A stretch of DNA of 64,000 nucleotides from Cheiracanthium punctorium (lineage: Eukaryota > Arthropoda > Arachnida > Araneae > Cheiracanthiidae), in assembly GCA_038373885.1 (NCBI GenBank), contig JAWZYV010019444.1, positions 1 through 64,000 of the forward strand. The letters run 5' to 3'. A model generated the notes under the pieces. That model had not been told where the DNA came from, did no database searches, and was given only the letters and a program-made list of their open reading frames with translations. Positions 55,769 through 64,000 of this stretch are shown here, piece by piece. Position 1 is the stretch's first letter. Each line of letters begins with the position of its first letter. Position numbers and translations under genes: made by a program.

Positions 55769-57338
55769 CCTAAAATTCATAAATATCCTGATTTTGGGTG
55801 TTTACCCAAGGCAAGGGTAAGTACCCATTTATAAATACCTTACTCACTGGGTATTTACCGCACTCACATCTATAGTGAGAAATTCTCACCCATTTTTTAA
55901 AAATCTCACCCAGTTTTGGGGAAAGGGTGAGAAATACTTACCCTTTTTTTTCCATAATGAAAATTCTTCATGTATTTATGCTGCATAACTCAAACATAGC
56001 AGAACATTGAAATATTGTATTTAGGCCTTTTGTAACATCTAGTTAAGCACCTTTGTTTTTGATTACAGTGAATTGGGAAATTTATGTACAAAGTTGTTAA
56101 ATTTGGTACCAAAAAAGTTTCTCCAAAATTAAACCTAGCCAGTTAATATCTCCTATATTTAGGGAGAAATCACAAAATCTTAATGTTATTGAAGTATCCC
56201 ATCTCACTTTCAAATGAATTAAGTTTATTTGAAGTGCTTAAAATAATTAGTACACACAAAAAAGTCATGTGGCATCCACATTAGATTTTTTAAAGAAAAA
56301 TTTTGTATGAATTAAACTTAATCTATTTATATAATAGGCTAATGTATGTGGTACTAAAATCAACGATATTTCTGTGCTGTGAACAGCAACAGCAAGATGT
56401 AAACATTAGTGCAATAACAATAATGCATGTGCGAAAATCCAAATTAACGGTGTTGTTCATAAAAATCATGAGATTTTGGTACATAAGTACAAATAAACTA
56501 ATTATGCCAGGCACTTCAAAATTTTGAAACTGTCTCTTTACAAGCTGTACTACATGCTGCAATAAACGATCAATCTGTATGAGTTTCAAAGCTTTTAGAA
56601 AAAAGTCTTGAAAATCGGAAATTTTCACAATACATATCAGATATATGTATTCTCAGATTCTCAGATATATGTTTAAGAATTTTTTCTGAAAATTTCACAA
56701 AAGCCGCAGCTTTTTCGCTTATGGCAGTGTAAATCAGCTTATGAAGAACCATCTGGAATTTTTTGGAGACCCTGGTGCTATTAGTTTATTTCAATTTGTG
56801 TACCAAGACTAAAAACGGAGTTTCTTTTTTTCGACATACACCCTTAACAGTTCAATGACGTCAAATGAAGCAAGCATATGCCATGCAGTAGCTAGATTAC
56901 AAAATAACAATAATAGAGACACAAAAATGCAAGATCTTTTGGACTTTTTCACAGCTTTAAAATATTGAATTTACAATACTTGGCACATTAATCACCCATC
57001 ATCTAAAAAATATCACCATACATTGGGCTAGAGCACATTTTAACCATTTGCTGTTTCATCATCGGCTTTTATGATAATACCCAAAATGTGTAGCAACTCT
57101 GACCTAAATAATTTAATGACAAATTCTGTTAAAAAAAGAAACATGATTTTCACTGAAATGAGTCTAGAAATTTAGTCAACACTACATTGAGCATAAAAAA
57201 CAGTAAGGTATGGGGCGGCAAAGCTGGCCACTTTGGTGACTAGTATCAAATTATTTCTCTGATATAGTATCTAAAAAATATGCATATTTAAAGAACAATT
57301 GCAATAGCATACAACAGTTTAGTAATATGAATACTTAC
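53833..57338. other. Intronic-like AT-rich sequence
   Basis: No exon was recognised. It contains A-runs including 38 A at 55729-55766, followed by an inverted-repeat segment with TxACCC and GGGTxA words and repeated CTCACCCA (55790-55955). The 148-codon minus-strand frame at 55089-55535 and the overlapping frames near 56303-56752 show no domain. Confidence 0.5.
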
Positions 57339-57466
57339 GTTTATTGTTAGCTGTTTTATCAGCTAGGTAATTTCTCTTACGTTCTTTTTCTTCATCTATT
57401 TTAAAATCTCTCAAGGGACATGCACAAACTTTAGCCTCTAATGTTTGTCTCCCCAAAGGAATATTG
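57339..57466 (-). CDS. p53-family DNA-binding-domain exon (TP53 exon 8 equivalent)
   Basis: A 128-base exon is bounded by an acceptor (TTTTTCCCTAAAAG, AG at 57467-57468) and a perfect donor (GTAAGT, 57333-57338). It reads NIPLGRQTLEAKVCACPLRD, then FKIDEEKERKRNY and LADKTANNK. This matches the last strand and loop-sheet-helix of the p53/p63/p73 domain (human LGRNSFEVRVCACPGRDRR). Both phases (one base completing a codon at the start, one left over at the end) agree with human exon 8, which is 137 bases. p53 proteins are nuclear tetrameric transcription factors that bind DNA after damage. Arg280 and Asp281 equivalents are kept. The Arg273 equivalent is Lys, Gly279 is Leu and Arg282 is Phe. The frame is undamaged. 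The gene runs right to left; earlier exons are not in the window. Confidence 0.85.
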
Positions 57467-57468
57467 CT

Positions 57469-57774
57469 TTTAGGGAAAAATTTGAAATAATTATTTTCAA
57501 GAAAAAAAGTATGATATTTAAAAGTATTTCAAACTGACTTAATAACAGCATTTTAGCATGTTTGCAACAAAATATTCTAATTCATGCTCTCCAGTTAAAT
57601 TAAATTAAAAACATAATAAACATTATATATATAAGACCTTATATACAGATTGAAAATTTACATTGTTTGTGTATGTAATGAAAAGCAGAATTATGATGCA
57701 GAGCTCCAAAAAGGGCAGATATTTTGAATTCCCTGAAAAAGGTTTTTGCTTAACTCTTTCTATATCTCTCTATT
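57469..57774. other. Intronic-like AT-rich sequence
   Basis: Upstream (minus-strand) flank of the p53-family exon. No further exon recognised. Confidence 0.5.
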
Positions 57775-58318
57775 CTAAAAAAAAGTAAAGGTCGCTGTCG
57801 CCGTCAAAGCTTGTTGGCCTATCTCCTCCTAAAGCGTGAAGATTTAAGTTTCGACTAAGGTGCCCACAGATTCGAAAAATTCTGAGGAACCTGCAAAGCT
57901 GACATAAATTTCGAAAATCGAATTATTTTAGAAGATATTAATAAAAGCTGAAAAAAATAAACAAAATGGTTGCCAGATTTGGCATAAAATCATTCATTAC
58001 TTTGCAACAAAGCATTTCCAAGTATGTAGTATCACGTGAAATTGTCAAACATGAAGTAGAAATACACCCATTTTATGCCAAAATAAAAACTATATGAAAT
58101 AAGTAATTAAAAATGTGTTACACAAAGTTGACAATTTTGAAATAGTAAGTTTGCTTAGACAACAGGAGTTTAGAATTAGCGATTATTCGTTTTTCCAAAA
58201 CAGAATAACTAATATCTTGAAAATCAAAAATTATTAAAATGCAGATTATTTTAATGCCGGTTCGGTCCAGCTGGATTGATTGCTACCAGTAGAAATATTT
58301 GGCGGCGTTAACTATGCC
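57775..58318 (-). repeat. Dispersed repeat R, copy 2
   Basis: Inverted relative to 26028-26725. Edges are AAAGTAAAGGTCGCTGTCGC at the left and GGCGGCGTTAACTATGCC at the right. It lacks about 130 bases present in copy 1. No coding frame. Confidence 0.7.
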
Positions 58319-59918
58319 ATTATAGCAATTATAGTACAGTTTGGATATTTGCTAGCGCGACGAGACAGTATAATTCGTGGGGCTAAGTATGCCAATCTGC
58401 AAAGGATTATGTATATGAAAATATGGATAACGATTTTCTGGTAACCTTAAATGAACAGTAATTATAGGTTGTGAGCATGTGTAAATCGCCAAATAATGAA
58501 AAGTCGCCATTGGTGGCAAGCTATTCTATCTGTTCCATAGCTTTTATTAGCTTTACATGTACGCAAGTCGCCAAATATTGAAAAATCGCCATGGGTGGTA
58601 AATTCGCAAGGTGTCCAATAGGTTTTACATTATTAAAAATACAGCTGAAACATATGTTCTGATTTTATTACGCTTTAGCTCCTAATTAATATAACTTTTG
58701 AATGGCAACATTAAATATCATTGTGTTTCTGAGGAGTGCAAATCATTTTTCCAACGATTATAAGCGGAGTCCGCACTCCAGGTGGAGTATAGCTCAGGAC
58801 CCGTACAACATGGATTCCCATAACAAAATATCTTCCGTGTTATGAGGGGTAGGGGGTCTACTGTAGTATGAAGTTTAAATTTTTATGTACCAATGAAGAT
58901 GCAAGAACCAACCAATGTGTAGCTTAGCTCAGTAACATTCTATCTGATCCAATCTTCGGGTTCTGTCTGTTGAAATTATGTCTTTTTTACAAATAAGCCT
59001 GTTTAGGGGCCGAATGCCTCATACGAAAAGCGAGCATAGCGAGTCTGGGGGCCTTGGCCCCTAGTTATGTCTATAAAAGCAGAAAAATATTTTTCTTTCT
59101 TTCTTTCTTTTTTTTTTTTTTTAGATAAAAGTGTAAAAATGTATCAATCACAAAAAGTTTATTACTACATTAATAATGCAATTCATTCATTTAATATTAC
59201 CAACAAAACATTTTACTTTAGTTATAACCTTTCTTTTCTTGCTTTGTACAAGAACACTTGTCATAATGAAAATTTTTTGCTTGAACTGGACATTTAGCCA
59301 CTTTTCAATACTCTTCATACATAGTTACTTTTATTTTATACTTTAGAGATAATTATTTACATATTGATAAAGAAGTAGCTTAACGAATATTGTTGAATAT
59401 ATAATTCAAACAGGATTTTGATCAAGAAAGTCAATTTAGAACACAATAAAGCATTTTTCCTCTATCTGCTGACAAGGCTTATAGACAGAATAGTCTTATT
59501 GCCCTTTTAAACCTAAGATTCCTAGTTCTCTGGTTTATAAGCATAATTAATCACAACAACAGATATCCTGAAATGTATGGAATCTGATTTTGGAAATCAA
59601 AATTCTACTGAACTTTAATTGTGCATGAGAACTTTAGTGATAGAGATTAACCTGAAAGGAATAATGAAATAAAAATCACTCGCAGAATGCAGCCTCTCAT
59701 GCACACATGAAATCTGTAGACATTGTATTTTAAAAATTAGTAATGTGTATACTGTGGCTAAAACGCATGCACAAAGAAATTTAGAAATATTGTATAAAGA
59801 CCAATTTACGAGATACGATACAAACACCCCATGTGGATTAAAAAAAGAAAAAAAAAAATCGCTCTTTAGCAAATAAGATAAACAGACAGATTGCATGGAA
59901 ACAAGCTTGGCATGATAA
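58319..59918. other. Spacer with small duplications and element ends
   Basis: TCGCCAAATAxTGAAAAxTCGCCATxGGTGG occurs twice about 82 bases apart (near 58487 and 58569). The segment at 58835-58865, read on the minus strand as CAGTAGACCCCCTACCCC, resembles a pogo/Tigger end without partner. GGGGCCGAATGCC near 59007 and GGGGGCCTTGGCCCC near 59047 resemble a MITE fragment. No exon with a p53 signature was recognised. Confidence 0.45.
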
Positions 59919-61280
59919 ATGGATTGTCTTTTAGAGGCTGGAACATACAGACTTTCAACAAACATAGACTTATTGCTAGAAGTACTGAAAAAGTACATCG
60001 ACTTAGTCATGCTGAGTGAAACAAAAAGGAAAAGAAGTGCAGTAGAGCAAATCGGAAACTTCATACATTTCTGTAGCAGAGTGTCAAGGAGTGCAAGAAA
60101 AAAAGCGGGAGTCTCAATTTCTTTAAACTAAAAATTTAATAACTTTTTGCTGATGATGAAGAGGAAATTGCACAAGTTATTGAGTATCTATTGAGAAAAA
60201 ACTAGGCTGAAAATAGAAAATGGGACCTACACCTAGTTTAAAAAAAGAAAAGAAAAAGTATCTAACTTAGGGAACCAAAAATGATCTTATTTTGGAAGGA
60301 AAGGTGATAAAGTATGTATCTTATTTAAGGATTTAGGTTTGAACTACAGGAAAAGGGTGGAACAGAAAAGGAAAGCAGCAAAAGAATTGCATTAACAAGG
60401 AGAGTAATTTCTTCACTAAATTCTGTACTATGCAGTATATACATTATAAGCAAAACAAAGAAAACTAAAGTAAACTTGTGCTGCTACAATGCAATTTGTC
60501 TTATGTGAGTTTTTCATAAGCAACAAATCTGAGAGCTAGCACAAACTTCTCACCCACAAAATGCAATTTTTTTGCCAAAAGTATGAAGCGCCAGCAGTAC
60601 TATGGATTACAATATTATTCTGTAAAAGTACAGTACAGTTGTAATTATTATTACAGTATTGTGTCATACTTAGTAATTATTATTATTACAGTACAATAAT
60701 AATTATTACTGTACAATACAGTATTATTATTAAAGTGCTGCACTTTATTATTACTGCATATTGTATGCCGGAACTGTATATGCACTTATGTCTCACGCTC
60801 TCCTAACGATCATAAATTTTGTGTATCTACAGTACTGTGTAGTATTGTTGAGTAACATTTTTTTATTTTTTGTATTTATGTTGTTTCTTCATTACTTTAC
60901 GTGGGAAATGCTAATATATAGTTAGGAAATGGTTTAAAACAGTTTGAGGGGTGTTTATAAGTGTCTCAAATAATTGTGTATGCGCTGCAGAAAGTCGTAC
61001 ATATACTCTTTCACAATGTGAAACTTTCATTTCCACAAGAAGTATTGTAGTGCATAAATCATGTAAGTCAAGATTCCACTGTATTTACAGTGCTGACATT
61101 GAAAGTATTTTATTCTACAGAGCAGAGACATGGAACAACAGCAAGGCAAACGGAAAAAAAAAAAAAAAAAAAAAAAACCAAAACTATTAGCATCAGAAAT
61201 GGATTACTGAAGAAGATCAGAGAGGAAACCGGATGCCAACAAATGCAATCAATTAAAAGCAACAATAAATGTTAAAAATA
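59919..61280 (+). pseudogene. RTE-like LINE remnant (endonuclease and reverse transcriptase)
   Basis: The open frame from 59919 reads YRLSTNIDLLLEVLKKY and IDLVMLSETKRKRSAVEQ, then KKAGVSISLN. This is the N-terminal block of apurinic-type endonucleases of RTE/BovB-like LINEs. FADDEEEIAQVIEYLLRKN at 60146 carries the reverse-transcriptase FADD catalytic motif. EGKVIKYVSYL near 60297 and RIALTRRVISSLNSVL near 60385-60430 follow the post-catalytic pattern. LFYRAETWN near 61107 matches the LYGAETW motif. The middle of the polymerase is deleted and several frames are needed, so it is dead. Confidence 0.75.
60640..60775. repeat. AATAAT/ATTATT palindromic stretch
   Basis: TACTGTA, TTATTATTA and TAATAATAATTATTA words in both orientations can fold on each other. 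It lies between the LINE polymerase tail and its last motif, and may be a small insertion. Confidence 0.45.
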
Positions 61281-61739
61281 GATGAGAAGCGATGTTGAAG
61301 ATTCATGTACATAAAAAGAATATTAATGAACTAGGGCAGCCAGAGGGCAGAAATAGAAGGGGATGCTCCCAAAAGAGGTAGGAAGAAAACTTGAGGGGCA
61401 GTTTAGAAAAAAAATATGATTTGAATGAGACTGAAGTGGAGAACAGGGAAGAGTGGGTAAAAGGATGAAGGAAACTTTGGTTGAGAAAAACGTCAGTGGG
61501 AAAATTCCTGAAGAAGAAATTATGAAAATCATTATAAGAGCTTTATCCTTCAATATTTGACCTTTCTTGTATATTTCTGGTAGATAAAATTATGACGGTT
61601 GTTTCTTTTGAGCCTCCGATGGCCAATAAAGGAACAAGACAAGAGCAAAGAATAAAAAGATTTTATAACCAAAAGTTAGGCGCATACATGGTTACTTTTA
61701 AATATAAACGTTATGAATATTCGAGCATGTGTCAAAATG
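61281..61739. other. LINE 3' flank, purine-rich
   Basis: A purine-rich stretch (61330-61520, GGAAGAAAAC, GAAGTGGAGAAC) may be the decayed end of the LINE frame. No separate gene is seen. Confidence 0.4.
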
Positions 61740-62285
61740 GAAGATGAGCTTCCTGATGCCTTCTTCAAGAAATGTTGCCGCCAGTGATGCGGACAATGAT
61801 TTGAACGCTGTTTTGTAAAACTTAATTTATCTGGAAGCTTTTGTTTTTTCTTCTTTGGCCACTTAGCCAGATCGCAAATCGCTCAGTTCTCAATCAATGA
61901 TCAAGTGTGACCTTTGCAGATCTCACATCACCCTTCGTTTTGAAACCCCTCTGGCAAGGGGAGGTGTATATATGTTCAATTCAAAAGAGGCCTCGTTGGC
62001 CTCTTTTGGTTGACGGATTTCTATCTGTCACCTGAAATGAAGCGTTGGCTAAGAAGTAAAAGCTTTAGCACAAATGGAAATTTTTGAAACACCGGCTAGG
62101 TCCCTGGTTGCATCACTTGCGGTTTGACTAAGAGCTGAGTGATTTCTGATACTTCATCTGGCAAGGTGGCCAAAGCAACAAAACCAAAAGCTTCCAGACA
62201 AGTGAGGTTTTGCAAAACAGCATTCAGACCATTGCCAATATCACTGTCACTAACTACATTTTTAAAAGAGGGCATCAAAAAGCAT
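61740..62285. repeat. Inverted duplication of a coding-like segment around a hairpin
   Basis: 61750-61890 on the plus strand and 62100-62283 on the minus strand are diverged copies. Shared words are GATGCCxTCTT, AATG(A/C)TGTTTTG, AATTTATCTGGAAGCTTTTG/ACTTGTCTGGAAGCTTTTGG and TTTGGCCACxTxGCCAGAT. The minus-strand copy keeps a frame reading DIGNGLNAVLQNLTCLEAFG and FVALATLPDEVSEITQLL. Near the centre CAAAAGAGGCC (61983-61993) pairs perfectly with GGCCTCTTTTG (61999-62009). The protein is not recognised. Confidence 0.6.
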
Positions 62286-64000
62286 GTCTACCAATCTAAT
62301 AAATGACTGAATCTTCATTATGTCAAAAATAAGCCACATATGTACCCAACTTTTGGTAATAAATTCTTTTTTATTCTTGTCTTTCTTTGACTGTCCAACG
62401 GAGGTTTGAAAAAAAAAAAAAAAAAAAGTTCTCGTATTTATATACACAGCCATATGCCAGACATAATACAGTTATTTTGTAAAAAAAGCTGAACTTAGCA
62501 TGCTGAAGTTTATTAACAAGAATGTGCCAACTAAGCACATACAAGTATGTCAATATCGATAAGTTATTTTAATTTGAAAACAAAGTTGTAATCAATCACC
62601 AAGTTGCACACACTACACATCATTAATATTAACTTTCATTACTATTATTTTTTTACATTTTCTTTCTTTTCCCTGATTGGAGCCTGAGTAGCTTGGGAAA
62701 AAAAAAAAAAAACTTAACTAGCAGTACAAATTTGTAAAAATAAATCAATCAAAAATAAAAGTTAATTTTTACTACTATATCATTGGAAGTTTTAATAAAA
62801 GATTGCTAAAGAAAAACTATTCATTCTCAAGAAGGATGCAAAAAGAGTGAAATTGGGTTGCAATTTTTCCACGTTTAATTTTGTAGCATTCTATAGTGAA
62901 ATTTTTAACACTGGCAAAGCGGGAAACAAATGAAAGACAGAAAATGCTGCAAAGTGTGTAGAAATAATACCAATCAAAATAAATTTCCAATAATTCAATC
63001 CTCGTCCCTACCCACTGCCAAGGGGGAAAAAAACTGTTTTACATCGATTTTGGGAATGATTGTGAATGATATAAAACAGGAAGAATTTCACAAAAACACA
63101 GAAAAGTAGCATGTCTGACGTATGTCTCATACATACTTATATGTACAGGGGTTTATGCTACGGCCACATTTTCCCTGAGGGCATACAGACCCTGGCAAAT
63201 ATTTAAAAATAAATAAATAAATAAAAAAAAATTATAAGATGTAAGCCAAAATGCTTTGAATAGTAATAAAAACATGTTTTAGTTGTTATTTTCTTTATTC
63301 TTGAAATTTTCTATTATATTTCAGATGTATTTTCTATTATATTTTAGAAGTATAGTATAAACTTGAAATAAGGCAGCTTTATATAATAAATAATATTTCC
63401 TGAAAAAGAATATAAATCATAGCTGAGATATTCCATTTACTGTAAATTTCAACAATATTCAGTATTTATGCAGTATGTGTTATGTTAGGCTTGTACTGTC
63501 TTAGAATTAAACTTGTTTTCTTTTAATGGTAAGTACAATTGTTAGTTTTCATTACAATTTTTAAAAAATGTTTATTCACTGCTGTGTATTAATCCTTTAA
63601 AGAGGCCAATCCTAAATTTTAAATTTTAATTTACAAATGCAAATGAAACACATTGAGGCATCGTAAATGATGTAAACTTGGTATTTCTGCATTTTGCTAA
63701 ATCTTTTTTTTTTTTTTTTTCTTCTTATTTTAGCTTTTTTTTTTTTCTAAAGAACTTTTGAACCCAGCTTAAACCCTCAAAGCATACATGCCTAAGCAGG
63801 CTTTTTTTTTTTTTTGCGTCGAGGGGCATGTAAAACTTTTTGATTTTTGCAACCCTGCACATATATACACATATATAAATTCTTAGTATTTGCTACATAG
63901 AAAAAGCTATTTTACATAATTCAAAACTTTATAATTTTAGACTATTTAATCTATTATTCAATAATTTTTTAGAAGACTCCTTTGACGGAAAGTTTGTAAT
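62286..64000. other. AT-rich sequence, no gene seen
   Basis: It has many A- and T-runs (62409-62427, 63707-63721). No exon with the p53 signatures (MCNSSCMGGMNRRP-like) was found on the minus strand, so the upstream exons probably lie beyond the window. Confidence 0.5.

Noticed and set aside
59615..60064. 149-codon minus-strand open frame rich in Phe/Ser/Leu
   Set aside because: It overlaps, on the opposite strand, the LINE endonuclease remnant that has recognisable motifs on the plus strand.

Overview
This is a eukaryotic, AT-rich, repeat-dominated window with no bacterial, phage or organelle content. The transposon spectrum (hAT elements and MITEs, Tc1/mariner, pogo/Tigger, a Helitron family with A|TC...CTAG|T ends, a piggyBac-like element, an RTE-like LINE, tRNA-derived SINEs and one 5S-rRNA-derived SINE) fits an arthropod or other invertebrate. 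Species cannot be fixed from the sequence; a chelicerate is a guess only. I saw no rRNA operon, CRISPR array, operon or intact transposase.

Host gene signal lies on the minus strand in the right third. Positions 57339-57466 form a 128-base exon with consensus splice sites. It encodes the end of a p53-family DNA-binding domain (LGRQTLEAKVCACPLRD), and both splice phases match what I recall of human TP53 exon 8. An 85-base exon candidate at 47368-47452 starts in phase 0 and can be aligned to the tetramerisation-domain exon. If both belong to one gene, the roughly 10-kb intron between them holds a full-length Helitron and a three-level nest of TIR elements. Upstream p53 exons would lie beyond 64000.

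Layout. 1-9900: a SINE with perfect 13-bp duplications, a broken DDE transposase, hAT and piggyBac-type MITEs, and a CpG-rich block. 9900-13570: two copies of a GGGGAC-rich element family with nested insertions, then a tandem array of roughly 105-bp units. 13930-15187: a TA-flanked TIR element inside a tRNA-like SINE. 15407-26027: one Helitron copy broken by a 172-bp MITE, a 6.2-kb TIR element (holding a 5S-SINE, a tRNA-SINE, a roughly 150-bp tandem array and an unassigned coding remnant) and a 2.66-kb hAT. 27534-28633: two MITEs inside a repeat whose uninterrupted copy is at 36137-36325. 29021-36838: a 7.8-kb hAT-like element containing a 4.65-kb TIR element, which contains a 1.26-kb mariner. 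38063-40676: a pogo-like element with a nested hAT-like element. 41566-44047: a 2.48-kb Tigger/pogo element with a dead transposase. 48540-50805: the second Helitron copy. 51790-53826: three nested TIR elements. 59919-61280: an RTE-like LINE remnant.

The window holds its own controls. Several insertions have an uninterrupted copy of the target repeat elsewhere in the window, so element ends and target-site duplications can be read directly. I did not find a clearly new functional system. The strongest leads are the p53-family exons, the 5S-SINE and several TIR families defined by exact ends and duplications.
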